Positions 18,618 to 28,529 of a stretch of 64,000 nucleotides of DNA are shown here, piece by piece. Both the position numbers and the translations under genes were made by a program. Under the pieces are notes generated by a model. The model was not told the origin of the DNA. It saw nothing but the letters and a program-made list of their open reading frames with translations, and did no database searches. Source of the DNA: Alphaproteobacteria bacterium (GTDB taxonomy: Bacteria; Pseudomonadota; Alphaproteobacteria; Rhizobiales; CAJQND01); the NCBI GenBank assembly GCA_024227565.1, contig JAAEUE010000290.1, forward strand, positions 62,001 through 126,000, in the 5' to 3' direction. How positions within the stretch are numbered: the first letter of the stretch is position 1; the number at the start of each line of letters is the position of its first letter.

Positions 18618-20207
18618 ATGAACACGACACATCACACCATACAGCGAGCCCTGATCTCGGTTTCCGACAAATCGGGCCTTATTGAATTTGCCACCGCCCT
18701 AGCGGCAGTCGGCGTTGAGCTGGTCTCCACCGGAGGTACGGCGCGAGCCATTTCGGAGGCCGGAATTGAGGTTCGGGATATTTCCGATCTCACAAACTTT
18801 CCTGAAATGATGGATGGCCGGGTCAAAACCCTCCATCCGGTGGTGCATGGCGGAATTCTTTCGGTGCGCGGCAATGCTGAGCATGAGGCGGTGCAGAAGG
18901 AACACGCCATTGGCAATATCGACTTGGTTGTCGTGAACCTTTACCCCTTTGAGCAGACCATTGCGCGCAATGCAGACTATGATGAAGCCATAGAGAACAT
19001 CGACATTGGCGGCCCGGCGATGATCCGCTCTGCGGCCAAAAACCATGCTGCCGTCACCGTCGTGATTGAGCCTGAGGACTACCAGCGTGTTCTCGATGAG
19101 ATTGCGGCAAACAATGGCGGGACCACCTATGAGACACGTCAGCATTTAGCTGCGAAAGCCTATGCCCGGACAAGTGCATATGACGCTGCCATCTCCAATT
19201 GGTTTGCTGCACACCTGGATAACGCCGCCCCTGATTTTCGGGGCTTCGGTGGCCGGCTTGTGCAATCGCTGCGCTATGGCGAAAACCCTCACCAGCAGGC
19301 GGCCTTCTACCGCGATGGGAACGCACGGCCGGGGGTTGCCACGGCCCGTCAAGTTCAAGGTAAAGAGCTGTCCTACAACAATATCAACGACACTGATGCG
19401 GCTTATGAATGTGTGGCGGAATTCCCAGCCGGCAAACCTGCCGTAGCAATTATTAAGCACGCGAACCCGTGCGGCGTGGCGACCGGGCGAAGTGTTCTGG
19501 AGGCCTATGAGAAAGCGTTGCGCTGCGATCCTGTGAGTGCCTTTGGTGGCATCGTTGCGGTGAACCATCCACTGGACGCTGCGGCGGCGGAGGCCATTGT
19601 GGAGGTGTTCACCGAAGTCATCATTGCACCCGGTGCAGACGAGGCTGCCCAAGAAATTATTGCTGCAAAGAAAAATCTGCGCCTGCTGCTCACCGATGCA
19701 ATGCCCGACCCAACCCAGGAAGGCCTTGCCTTTAAATCGGTCTCTGGCGGTTTGCTCGTGCAAGCGCGCGATGCCGGCCATGTGAGTTTGGACGATCTAA
19801 AGACGGTGACCAAACGGGCGCCAAGCGAACAGGAACTTGCCGATCTCCTGTTTGCCTTCAAGGTTGCCAAGCATGTGAAATCCAATGCCATCATTTACGC
19901 AAAAGACGGCGCAACAGTTGGGATCGGCGCCGGGCAGATGAGCCGGGTGGATGCAGCACGCATCGCGGCACGCAAATCTGGCGATGCAGCTGAAAGTGCT
20001 GGCCTGGATGCGCCTCTGGCAAAAGGTTCGGTCGTTGCATCAGATGCGTTCTTCCCCTTCGCCGACGGTTTGCTGCAGGCTGCAGAAGCAGGGGCAACGG
20101 CCGTAATCCAGCCGGGCGGGTCCATGCGCGATGAGGACGTCATCGCGGCAGCCGACGAAGCCGGCCTTGCCATGGTGTTCACCGGAATGCGGCACTTCAG
20201 GCATTAA
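18618..20207 (+). CDS. purH: Bifunctional AICAR formyltransferase / IMP cyclohydrolase
   Basis: A 529-residue enzyme for the last two steps of IMP synthesis. The N-terminal IMP cyclohydrolase domain (about 1-200) shows [22 protein letters not shown] and [10 protein letters not shown]. The C-terminal formyltransferase domain (about 200-529) shows [25 protein letters not shown] with the catalytic Lys-His pair, AFGGIVAVN and the end segment [15 protein letters not shown]. Length is normal for the family. Confidence 0.98.
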   Translation: MNTTHHTIQRALISVSDKSGLIEFATALAAVGVELVSTGGTARAISEAGIEVRDISDLTNFPEMMDGRVKTLHPVVHGGILSVRGNAEHEAVQKEHAIGNIDLVVVNLYPFEQTIARNADYDEAIENIDIGGPAMIRSAAKNHAAVTVVIEPEDYQRVLDEIAANNGGTTYETRQHLAAKAYARTSAYDAAISNWFAAHLDNAAPDFRGFGGRLVQSLRYGENPHQQAAFYRDGNARPGVATARQVQGKELSYNNINDTDAAYECVAEFPAGKPAVAIIKHANPCGVATGRSVLEAYEKALRCDPVSAFGGIVAVNHPLDAAAAEAIVEVFTEVIIAPGADEAAQEIIAAKKNLRLLLTDAMPDPTQEGLAFKSVSGGLLVQARDAGHVSLDDLKTVTKRAPSEQELADLLFAFKVAKHVKSNAIIYAKDGATVGIGAGQMSRVDAARIAARKSGDAAESAGLDAPLAKGSVVASDAFFPFADGLLQAAEAGATAVIQPGGSMRDEDVIAAADEAGLAMVFTGMRHFRH

Positions 20208-20231
20208 GCGAAAATCTTCAGGAGAACGTCC

Positions 20232-20552
20232 ATGTTAGTCACCACAACGAACACAGTGGAAGGCCGCACAGTTGCCGAGTACCGCGGCATTGTCGCGGGC
20301 GAAGCCGTAATGGGCGCCAATATCTTTCGCGACCTGTTTGCCTCAATCCGCGATATTGTTGGTGGCCGTTCGGGCTCCTATGAAAAAGAGCTCAACAACG
20401 CCCGCAGCATTGCCATTGAGGAAATGTCGCAAGAAGCTGCGGCACTCGGCGCCAACGCGGTGATCGGCGTCGACATCGATTATGAAACCGTTGGCGACAA
20501 GAGCACGATGCTGATGGTCACAGCCGCAGGAACTGCGGTCCTGCTGCGCTGA
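20232..20552 (+). CDS. YbjQ family protein (DUF74)
   Basis: A 106-residue protein of the YbjQ/UPF0145 family, a small pentameric fold of unknown function. Recognisable segments are [25 protein letters not shown] and [15 protein letters not shown]. It follows purH by 24 bp behind AGGAG. Its stop codon abuts that of the convergent glutamate dehydrogenase gene with no gap. Confidence 0.92.
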   Translation: MLVTTTNTVEGRTVAEYRGIVAGEAVMGANIFRDLFASIRDIVGGRSGSYEKELNNARSIAIEEMSQEAAALGANAVIGVDIDYETVGDKSTMLMVTAAGTAVLLR

Positions 20553-23500
20553 TCAATCGGCCGCCAATTCGCCCAAGGCGCTGGCCGCCAAGGTTAGCCG
20601 GGCCAGGGTGAATTCTGAACCTGACACCATATCGTTCACCGTATTGCGTGCCTGGTTCAGGCCATCCGAGTTGGCCTTGATCCAATTGTCCATCGCCGGT
20701 CCCTTGCTGCGGGCCGAGAAGGTTTGCATCACAATTGCGCGCAGCGCCAAGAACACACTGTCCACGGCCCGGTTGATCGCAATCCGCTCGTAATGGTCGC
20801 GTGCCGATATTTGCATGGTGCGCGATACGATCTGGTCGATGCCAAGTTCGTGTGCCATGGCAAAGCTGGCCTGGCCAACGTCTTTGAGCGGCTTGCCCGT
20901 GCGGCTTGCCACCAGCGCAACATCGGAGCTGCGCGATAGGAAGCGCAAATCGGAAATTTTGGCCGCCAGACCTGCCGGAACTTTTTGTGCTTTCAAGGAA
21001 TCGGAGAATTCAGCCACGCGTTCACGCTGGCGTTCAGGCAGCACCTTGGAGAACATCGGTGCGAGGCCGGTGAGCGCCTTGCCATAATGTGTCACCACAG
21101 GTTGGATGCCCTTGCTCCAGTCGCCATTGCGGGCAAACCAGGTCATTTGACGGCGCAGTGCTGTTTGCAATTCGTCATAGAGGCTGATCTGGGTTTCAGA
21201 TGCAATTTTGTTGTCTAGCGCATCAACTTCAGCCCTGATTTCCGTCAGGTTCAGAACATCGGTTGCAGCTGCAAATGAACGCGCCAAGTCGGCCACTCCA
21301 GCGCCGGTTTCTTCCAGCAGACGGTTAACGAAGGCGGGCCCGACCATGTTGATCATGTCGTTCGCCAAGACGGTGGAGATGATCTCACTGCCCAGGCGGT
21401 GGCCCTTGATTTCACCTTCGTACTTCTTGCGCATCTGACCTGGGAAGTAGTCAGAAAGCTCGCGTGCAAAATAGGGCTCTGATGAAATGCCGCTGGCCTG
21501 AAGCTGTTCGAACAGAACCAATTTGGCATAGGCCATAAGCACGGCGATCTCTGGTCTCGTCAAAACCTTGCCGGCGGCCTGGCGTTCGGCCAGTTCCACA
21601 TTGTCGGGCAGGTCTTCAACTTCGCGGTCCAGGTCCCCATTTGCCTCAAGCGCTTGCATCATGCGCACCAGGAAACCGAATTCTTCATCGCCGCCTTCAA
21701 GTGCCATGGTGATGGCAAGGCTCTGCAAATAGTTGTTGCGCAACACCAGTTCGGCAACTTCGTCGGTCATCTTTTCCAACAGTTGGTTGCGTGCTTTGCG
21801 GGAGAGTTTGCCGGCCTGTTCGGCCGCGCCGAGGGCAATCTTGATGTTCACCTCAACGTCCGAGGAGTTCACACCGGCAGAGTTATCGATGGCATCAGAG
21901 TTGATAAGCCCGCCATGAATGTCGAATTCAATGCGTGCCAACTGGGTGAAGCCGAGGTTTGCGCCTTCGCCCACAACCTTCGCCCCAACCTCTGGTGCGG
22001 TAATCCGCAGAATGTCGTTTGTCCGGTCACCAACATCTGCATCCGTTTCGTGAGTGGCCCGCACATAGGTGCCAATGCCGCCGAACCACAGCAGGTCGCA
22101 TGATGACTTGAGCAAGGCCTTGATCAGCTCGTTCGGCGTACATGACTTTGCCGTGAGCCCGGTCATGGCCTTGATTTCAGGCGACAGCGGAATGGTTTTG
22201 AGGGTCCTTGGGAAAATTCCGCCACCCTTTGACATCAATTTGGTGTTGTAGTCCTGCCAGCTGGAGCGCGGCAGTTTGAACATGCGATTGCGTTCGGCCC
22301 AGCTTTTGGCTGGGTCCGGATCGGGATCGATGAAGATATCGCGGTGATCGAACGCTGCGATCAGCTTGGTTGCTTTGGACAAAAGCATGCCATTGCCGAA
22401 CACATCGCCCGACATGTCGCCGCAACCGATTGCGGTGAACGGCTGCGTTTGGATATCAATATCCATCTCGCGGAAATTGCGCTTCACGGCTTCCCAGCCG
22501 CCCCGTGCGGTGATGCCCATCTTTTTATGGTCATAGCCGGCAGAGCCGCCGGATGCGAAAGCATCACCCAGCCAGAAGTCATGATCCTCGGAGATGCTAT
22601 TGGCGATGTCTGAGAAGGTTGCCGTGCCTTTGTCAGCGGCCACCACAAGATAGGGGTCATCGCCGTCATGACGCACAACGCCTTTCGGCGGAATGACCTT
22701 CACGCCTCTAAGATTATCGGTGATCTGCACCAGCGAGGTGATGAACAGCTTGTAGCAGCGCACGCCCTCTGCCAGAAACTCTTCGCGGGACATGTCGCTG
22801 TTGAGGTTCTTGGGCACGAAGCCGCCCTTGGCGCCCACTGGAACGATAACCGCGTTCTTCACTTGCTGCGCTTTGGCCAGGCCCAAAACTTCGGTCCGGA
22901 AATCTTCCGGCCGGTCTGACCATCTTAGGCCGCCGCGGGCGATCGGGCCGCCGCGCAAATGGATGCCCTCCACATCGGGGGCGTAAACAAAGATCTCTCT
23001 GTAGGGCCGGGGTTCCGGCAGCTCGTCAATCAGGCTGCTGTTGATCTTGATGGCGATGGTTGGGCGCATGTTGCCCTGGTCATCGGTTTGATAAAAATTG
23101 GTACGCAGCGAAGATTGAATGAGATTCATGAAACGCCACAAAATGCGGTCATCATCCAGGCTGGGCACATCGGCCAAGGCTGTTTCGATGCGTTTTGCAA
23201 TCTTGTTCTCGGCGGCACTGCGGGTCTTGTCCGCTTTGCTGTCCACCGCAAACCGGGCCTCGAACATCGACCACAAATTGCCTGCAATGACGACATGGCG
23301 GATCAATGCTTGCCAGAGATAATGGTCGCTATAAGGGATGCCGGCTTGGCGCAAATAGCGGCCAAGGGTCCGCAGCAAGGCGGTCTCGCGCCAGGTCAGG
23401 CCGGCCTTGAGAATGAGATTGTTATAACCATCATTTTCCGCCTGACCGGTCCATACTGCCTGGAACGCCTCTTCAAGGAGGGTGCCTCGGGCGTCCAGGT

Positions 23501-25361
23501 CTAGCGCATTCCCATCGGCTGTCTGTAAAGCAATGTCGTGCAACACATATGATGCACCGTTTGTGCGGATGGTGAAGGTGCGCTCATCAATCGCCTTGAG
23601 GCCCAACTGTTCGAGAATAGGCAGCCGGTCGCTGAGCCGAATTGGATCACCAAGATGATAGAGCTTTAGATTGACCCGATCTGCTCCAACGTCTTTTGGA
23701 CGGTAAAGCACGAGGGCAATGTCGCTGCCGTCATCGAGCGATTTGATTCTGCCAATATCCTTGATGGCCTGTTCAGGTTCATAGGCAGCCTGATAGGAGA
23801 CGGAGAATGCCTCATTGTAATTTCTTTGCAACTTGGCCGCCTCGGCGGGTTCAACTGCATCGGCAATGGCATCAGACAGGCGATCATCCCAGGTGCGGAT
23901 GAGCTCGACCATCCGCTGCTCAAGCGATTCCGTTGAAGGGCGGGGCATTTTGCCGGCACGGTGGCCGATGATGTAGTGCACCCGCACCAATGAACCTTCC
24001 GGAAACGAAGGGTAGAATGCCGAGACCACGCCTTCGTAAACGTTCGCCAGCATTTCACCCACTGTTGCGCGCACATCGGAGGTGTAGCGGTCGCGCGGGA
24101 AGAAGGCCAAGACCGAAGCAAATCGGTCGAACTTGTCAACGCGGATAAACAGGCGTGGCCGTGGGCGTTCATCGAGCTGCATGATGCCGTCGGCGATCTC
24201 GCCCAACAACTCCGGCTCAATCTGAAATAGCTCATCACGCGGGTAGGTTTCCAGCACGTTGATCAGCGCCTTGCCGGAATGGCTGTCCGGATTGAACCGC
24301 GACAACTTGATGACCTGGTTCAGGCGCCGTCGCAGAATTGGGATGAAGCGCGGGCTGCGCGTGTAGGCTGTGGATGTGAACAGCCCGACAACCCTTAACT
24401 CACCGACCAGCTTACCATCATCATTGAAGCGTTTTATGCCGATAAAATCCATGTGAGCGCGGCGGTGCACGTTTGAACGCACGTTGGCTTTCGTGATGAT
24501 CAAAGGCGCGGACGTGCCCATGAACTCAACCAGCTCCGGGGTGTACGACACCAAGTCGGCACCACGCCGCAACACCTGCACATCCGGGTTGCGCAACAGC
24601 CCGAAGCCTTCGCGCGCCTTTGGTTTCAGGTCGCCTTTGGAAACGCTCCCGGTGAAATCAAAGGAGCGCACACCCATTAAGGTGAAGTGGTCATCAAGCA
24701 GCCACTGCATGAACTCCAAGGCTTCGGCAAGCTCGTCCACTGCAATGGGTGGCGGCATGTTTTGGTAATCTTGGATCAAAGCACGCAAGGCGCCTTGCAT
24801 AGGTTTCCAATCTGTTACCACAAAGCGCACTTCATCCAAGACATACTTGAGAATACGCTCCAGATCTTTGTGCTCGCTGGCAAGCTCAATTCGTTCCACA
24901 AAAATCTGGATCAGGCTTTCGCGAACAACACCGCCCGTATCAGTTTCGCTGCCATGGGGCAGGACTTCCAAGATACCACCGCCGCGGTCTTTCCGTGTGG
25001 CGATGATCGGGTGCAGCACCAGCCTGATTTCCAAGCCGCGATCATTGAGGGCACCAAGTACAGAATCCAACAGGAAGGGCATGTCGTCGTTGCTGACTTG
25101 GATGACGGTGACATCTGCCAAACCTGCGATCGCCGGGTTAACGACGCGGACTCCGGCCCTGCCCGGCCGGTGGGCCCTGAAAAATTCCAAGCTGTCATTT
25201 GCCCCGTCGGCCAGGGCGCCGGCGTCAAACTCTTTTAGATCATCAAGGTGGGCATCTTCGTAGATGCGCATCGCGAACGCTTTGAGCAGTCCGCTGGCGT
25301 TGCCACCCAATTTCCGAGTGATCGAGGAAAGAAAAGCTTTGAGCTTCTTGTCGTCCGGCAT
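20553..25361 (-). CDS. NAD-specific glutamate dehydrogenase, large (GDH-180) type
   Basis: A 1602-residue enzyme that deaminates glutamate to 2-oxoglutarate with NAD. It has the long N-terminal regulatory part with ACT-like modules (about 1-700), the catalytic core (about 720-1250) and a C-terminal helical region. Core motifs include GGLRWSDRPEDFRTEVLGL, VPVGAKGGF, GSAGYDHKKMGIT and GCGDMSGDVFGNGML. The length is typical of the large dehydrogenases of alphaproteobacteria and Pseudomonas. A GGAGG tract 5 nt before the ATG supports the start. This enzyme is usually catabolic, feeding glutamate and arginine-family amino acids into the TCA cycle. Confidence 0.96.
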   Translation of the reverse strand: MPDDKKLKAFLSSITRKLGGNASGLLKAFAMRIYEDAHLDDLKEFDAGALADGANDSLEFFRAHRPGRAGVRVVNPAIAGLADVTVIQVSNDDMPFLLDSVLGALNDRGLEIRLVLHPIIATRKDRGGGILEVLPHGSETDTGGVVRESLIQIFVERIELASEHKDLERILKYVLDEVRFVVTDWKPMQGALRALIQDYQNMPPPIAVDELAEALEFMQWLLDDHFTLMGVRSFDFTGSVSKGDLKPKAREGFGLLRNPDVQVLRRGADLVSYTPELVEFMGTSAPLIITKANVRSNVHRRAHMDFIGIKRFNDDGKLVGELRVVGLFTSTAYTRSPRFIPILRRRLNQVIKLSRFNPDSHSGKALINVLETYPRDELFQIEPELLGEIADGIMQLDERPRPRLFIRVDKFDRFASVLAFFPRDRYTSDVRATVGEMLANVYEGVVSAFYPSFPEGSLVRVHYIIGHRAGKMPRPSTESLEQRMVELIRTWDDRLSDAIADAVEPAEAAKLQRNYNEAFSVSYQAAYEPEQAIKDIGRIKSLDDGSDIALVLYRPKDVGADRVNLKLYHLGDPIRLSDRLPILEQLGLKAIDERTFTIRTNGASYVLHDIALQTADGNALDLDARGTLLEEAFQAVWTGQAENDGYNNLILKAGLTWRETALLRTLGRYLRQAGIPYSDHYLWQALIRHVVIAGNLWSMFEARFAVDSKADKTRSAAENKIAKRIETALADVPSLDDDRILWRFMNLIQSSLRTNFYQTDDQGNMRPTIAIKINSSLIDELPEPRPYREIFVYAPDVEGIHLRGGPIARGGLRWSDRPEDFRTEVLGLAKAQQVKNAVIVPVGAKGGFVPKNLNSDMSREEFLAEGVRCYKLFITSLVQITDNLRGVKVIPPKGVVRHDGDDPYLVVAADKGTATFSDIANSISEDHDFWLGDAFASGGSAGYDHKKMGITARGGWEAVKRNFREMDIDIQTQPFTAIGCGDMSGDVFGNGMLLSKATKLIAAFDHRDIFIDPDPDPAKSWAERNRMFKLPRSSWQDYNTKLMSKGGGIFPRTLKTIPLSPEIKAMTGLTAKSCTPNELIKALLKSSCDLLWFGGIGTYVRATHETDADVGDRTNDILRITAPEVGAKVVGEGANLGFTQLARIEFDIHGGLINSDAIDNSAGVNSSDVEVNIKIALGAAEQAGKLSRKARNQLLEKMTDEVAELVLRNNYLQSLAITMALEGGDEEFGFLVRMMQALEANGDLDREVEDLPDNVELAERQAAGKVLTRPEIAVLMAYAKLVLFEQLQASGISSEPYFARELSDYFPGQMRKKYEGEIKGHRLGSEIISTVLANDMINMVGPAFVNRLLEETGAGVADLARSFAAATDVLNLTEIRAEVDALDNKIASETQISLYDELQTALRRQMTWFARNGDWSKGIQPVVTHYGKALTGLAPMFSKVLPERQRERVAEFSDSLKAQKVPAGLAAKISDLRFLSRSSDVALVASRTGKPLKDVGQASFAMAHELGIDQIVSRTMQISARDHYERIAINRAVDSVFLALRAIVMQTFSARSKGPAMDNWIKANSDGLNQARNTVNDMVSGSEFTLARLTLAASALGELAAD

Positions 25362-25480
25362 ATGACCTCCCCATAAGGCAATGGCGGTGCATTGGAGTTT
25401 GCACCTTAGGCTTCAAAATAGACAGCGCCAGCTGTTGTCCGCATCTCTGCCACCGCCGAATAAAATCATAGGAGCGACAG

Positions 25481-26064
25481 ATGAGTGAATCCAGCAGAAA
25501 AAGTCCGTCCGATGTTGTCGCGCTGGATCTTCCGGATGGAAACTTGAACGAACATCAGGAACAATACTTTCAGGTTTGCGAAGAAAAACTGGGATTTGTG
25601 CCCAACGTACTGACTGCTTACAGTTTTGATTCTGCCAAGCTCGACGGTTTTACAGGCCTGTACAATGACCTCATGTTGACCGACAGCGACTTGAGCAAGT
25701 TGGATCGTGAGATCATTGCCGTTGCCGTCTCATCGGTGAACAAGTGCTACTACTGTTTGGTGGCGCACAGTGCATCGGTTCGCAAACTTTCGGCAATGCC
25801 ATATTGGGCGAGCAGATGGTGATGAACTTCCGCACCGCTGATCTTGATCGCAGGCAGCTCGCCATGTGCGAGTTTGCAGTCAAACTGACCGAGGCACCTG
25901 CGAAGGTGGTTGAGTCTGACCGACAAGGCTTGCGTGAAGCTGGCTTTTCCGATCGCGGCATCTGGGACATTGCCGCTGTGGCAAGCTTCTTCAACATGTC
26001 GAACCGCATGGCCATCGCCACCGACATGCAGCCGAACGATGAGTATCACACCATGGCACGCTGA
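25481..26064 (+). pseudogene. Peroxidase-related AhpD-like protein, frameshifted
   Basis: Two overlapping frames together encode one carboxymuconolactone-decarboxylase/AhpD-like 'peroxidase-related' protein of about 194 residues. The first frame (25481-25822) runs through the conserved VNKCYYCLVAHSASVRKLS, which holds the CxxC-type redox motif (Cys-Tyr-Tyr-Cys), then ends in unrelated residues. The family sequence resumes in the next frame from about 25793 with GNAILGEQMVMNFR and ends NRMAIATDMQPNDEYH. Restoring one G near 25791-25793 would join them exactly. It is either a recent loss-of-function mutation or a sequencing error. AGGAG before the start is intact. Confidence 0.85.
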
Positions 26065-26072
26065 AGGCGGGT

Positions 26073-27119
26073 TCAGTCGAGTGCTTTGAACCAGGTGTCG
26101 CTGAGGGTGTAGCCTTCCGGGAACGGATCACTGGGATCAAGCACGTAGTTGTGGAAGCCGGTGATCCAGGCCCGTCCGGCAATTGACGGGTGGATGGCCG
26201 GTGTGCCGTCTGACAGTGTGATTTCGCTTTCAACCCTGGCATCAAATTGTGAGCTGATCACCGAGTGCGAGACAAAGTCTTCCCCGATCTTTATCTCGCC
26301 TTTGGCATGCAGCACCGCGAGCCGGGCCGCAGTTCCTGTTCCGCAAGGCGATCGGTCCAACTTGCCTGGCGAAATCACCACGGTGTTGCGGCCAGTTTTT
26401 ATGCCGTCCACGGTTTCCACCGGCAGGGTGAATTCCGTAAAGCCCAAATGGTTGAATTCCGGATCGGGCATGTCGGGATGCTGCAGCTGGATTTGCTCGC
26501 GCGCCGCCGCCTTGATGGCCTCACCGGTTTCCACAAGCTGGCGCGCTTCGTCCTTGACGATCTTGAAGCCGAAGGGTGTGGCGTCGACGATGATGAAGAA
26601 CGCCCCGCCATAGCCCACGTCAATTTTCACTTTGCCATGTCCGGGCACATCTATTTCTGCGTCGAGTAACGCAGCATAGCAGGGCACGTTGGTGAGCCGA
26701 ACCCGCTCGCAGCGTCCATCCTTGCAATCGGCTACTACGCGCACAAGTCCGCCCGGGGTCTCGAGCGTCAGCCGCGTCTGAGGTTCCTGCATGGGCACCA
26801 TCCCTGTTTCCAGCAACACGGTGGTCACGCACATGCAGTTTGATCCGGACATGGCCGGATAATCTTCCGGCTCCATAATGATAAAACCGGCATCGGCTTC
26901 AGGCGACTTGGGGGGCACAATTAAGTTGATGTGGCAGAAGGCGCCGCCTCGCGGTTCGAAGATCAGGAATTTTCGCATGCCATCGTCGTTGCGCCAAAGA
27001 TGTATCGACTGGTCATAGAGCGTGTCGCCCGGTGGCGGCAGGACGCCGCCTGTTATGACCCGGCCCACTTCGCCTTCGGCGTGTGAACTGACAACGGTGA
27101 TCGTTCGCGCTGATTTCAT
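26073..27119 (-). CDS. Proline racemase family protein, 4-hydroxyproline epimerase-like
   Basis: A 348-residue member of the proline racemase superfamily, which epimerises or dehydrates proline derivatives using two thiol (or thiol-like) residues. The second catalytic Cys is Cys259 in RSPCGTGTAAR. The first site is Ser91 in PAMSGSN rather than Cys. Family knowledge places Ser/Cys pairs among some 4-hydroxyproline epimerases and Cys/Thr pairs among trans-3-hydroxyproline dehydratases, so epimerase is favoured. Its start overlaps the stop of the TPM gene by 4 bp. No other hydroxyproline catabolic gene is nearby. Confidence 0.82.
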   Translation of the reverse strand: MKSARTITVVSSHAEGEVGRVITGGVLPPPGDTLYDQSIHLWRNDDGMRKFLIFEPRGGAFCHINLIVPPKSPEADAGFIIMEPEDYPAMSGSNCMCVTTVLLETGMVPMQEPQTRLTLETPGGLVRVVADCKDGRCERVRLTNVPCYAALLDAEIDVPGHGKVKIDVGYGGAFFIIVDATPFGFKIVKDEARQLVETGEAIKAAAREQIQLQHPDMPDPEFNHLGFTEFTLPVETVDGIKTGRNTVVISPGKLDRSPCGTGTAARLAVLHAKGEIKIGEDFVSHSVISSQFDARVESEITLSDGTPAIHPSIAGRAWITGFHNYVLDPSDPFPEGYTLSDTWFKALD

Positions 27120-27745
27120 TCATCGTCTCCGTCGAGAATTATCAGATGGTTCGGCAGTTCGTCTTCATCTTCAGCACCTATTGGAAAGTGCTCTTCCAGA
27201 ACCTCTGTAGATGCTCTTATCGCTGCCACAAAGCCTTCTTCCACCTCGCCTTTTTTTAGATGACCCAGCAACGCCGCAAGCGCTTCGTCCCAGACGCTTG
27301 GGTCCACTTTCTTGTATATGCCGTCGTCGGCGATGATTTCCCCATAGCGTTCGGCCACGGAAATGAAGATCAAAACACCGGTGCGGTTTTGTGTTGTATG
27401 CAGATCCTGGCTCAAGAACTGATCCAAGGCGTGGCGATGCGCCCGCTTGTGGGCAAGCCCGCGCGGCACAACGCGGTAGCGAATGGCTGGGACGGTCAAC
27501 AGCAGTGCCACACACACGAAGCAGGCAAGTTGGGCCAAGTAGATTGTGTAGCCAGCGAGAGCGGTGAACTGAAACAGGCCGAATGGCAATGCCAATGCTG
27601 CCAGCGTGGCCCACAGCAGGGGGACATGCAGGTAGTCATCGCTGCTTGGGGCCACCACGGCGACAATCTCTCCACTCGTGCGTTTTTCCGCAGCGTTGAT
27701 TTCAGCGGCAATGCGGGCCTGAACCTGGGCGTTGAGGAACTTCAT
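27116..27745 (-). CDS. TPM domain membrane protein
   Basis: A 209-residue protein with a split TPM (YgcG/Psb32-like) domain: an N-terminal segment KFLNAQVQARIAAEINAAEKRTSGEI-like region, two membrane helices (about 42-62 and 68-90), then LIFISVAERYGEIIADDGIYKKV and an acidic tail. The longer open frame to 27886 is only the antisense-frame reading of the Gly-rich end of the gene upstream, so the ATG at 27745, which follows that gene by 1 bp, is chosen. It acts next to the YgcG-like and LemA proteins in one operon. Function unknown. Confidence 0.85.
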   Translation of the reverse strand: MKFLNAQVQARIAAEINAAEKRTSGEIVAVVAPSSDDYLHVPLLWATLAALALPFGLFQFTALAGYTIYLAQLACFVCVALLLTVPAIRYRVVPRGLAHKRAHRHALDQFLSQDLHTTQNRTGVLIFISVAERYGEIIADDGIYKKVDPSVWDEALAALLGHLKKGEVEEGFVAAIRASTEVLEEHFPIGAEDEDELPNHLIILDGDDE

Positions 27746-27746
27746 G

Positions 27747-28526
27747 TCACCATCCCCCCGATGAACCGCCGCCACCGAAACTGCCGCCGCCACCGCTGAA
27801 CCCGCCGCCACCGCCACCGCCAGACCATCCGCCACCGCCGCTCGACCATCCACTTGATCCGGATCTGGAGCTGCCGGAGCGTCCAAGGACTGCAGTGCCG
27901 CCGGTGAAAATGAGATATATGTGGTAGGCGATCACAAGGAAGACGATGATCGTGAATATTGTGTCGATCATGCTTTGATAGCGGGCGGCATCCGGTTGCG
28001 GTTGCCGAGCCATCAGGGTTTCTTTGCCGCCTGTCAAAGCTGTAATCAAATCTGTCGTGCCGGCGACGATGCCACCTGGGAAATCGCCCGCCTTGAAGCG
28101 GGGAACTATGGCACTGTCGATGATCACCTTGGTAAGCGCATCGGTCAGAACGCCTTCAAGGCCATACCCCACCTCGATGCGTACTTTGCGCTCTTTGACG
28201 GCAACAATAAGCAGGGCGCCGTTGTTTTTTTCCGTTTGCCCCACTCCCCAATGGCGCCCGAGTTGATAGCCATACTGCTCGATGGTCTCACCCTGGAGAG
28301 ACTTGAGGGTCACCACCACGATTTGGTCGGTCGTTTTTGTTTCCAAAGCCTCCAACTTTTCGGTCAGCGAGGCCTCCGTGCCGGCGTCGAGCAGCCCGGC
28401 TGTGTCGACAACCCTGCCGGACAGTTGCGGAAAGTCTGGTGCAGCCACACTTGTGCAGACAAGCAAAAGCAATGCGCAGCAGCTTGCCGCAAGCACTCCA
28501 GGCAATTCGCGCAGAGACATCATCAC
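27747..28526 (-). CDS. TPM domain protein, YgcG-like, with Gly-rich tail
   Basis: A 259-residue protein with a signal peptide (about 1-28), a periplasmic TPM domain (about 32-165; VVDTAGLLDAGTEASL, IVVVTLKSLQG, GVGQTEKNNGALLIVAV and VRIEVGYGLEGVLTDA), one membrane helix (about 188-207) and a Gly/Ser/Trp-rich tail (215-259). This is the standard layout of YgcG-type proteins, which are found with LemA. The tail ends in GGGGSSGGW. Proposed roles include membrane-protein quality control, but none is proven. Confidence 0.9.
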   Translation of the reverse strand: MMMSLRELPGVLAASCCALLLLVCTSVAAPDFPQLSGRVVDTAGLLDAGTEASLTEKLEALETKTTDQIVVVTLKSLQGETIEQYGYQLGRHWGVGQTEKNNGALLIVAVKERKVRIEVGYGLEGVLTDALTKVIIDSAIVPRFKAGDFPGGIVAGTTDLITALTGGKETLMARQPQPDAARYQSMIDTIFTIIVFLVIAYHIYLIFTGGTAVLGRSGSSRSGSSGWSSGGGGWSGGGGGGGFSGGGGSFGGGGSSGGW

Positions 28527-28529
28527 GCT

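Noticed and set aside
27746..27886. N-terminal extension of the TPM gene with Ala/Val-rich sequence
   Set aside because: These codons lie in another frame of the Gly-rich end of the upstream gene; family similarity begins at the ATG at 27745.
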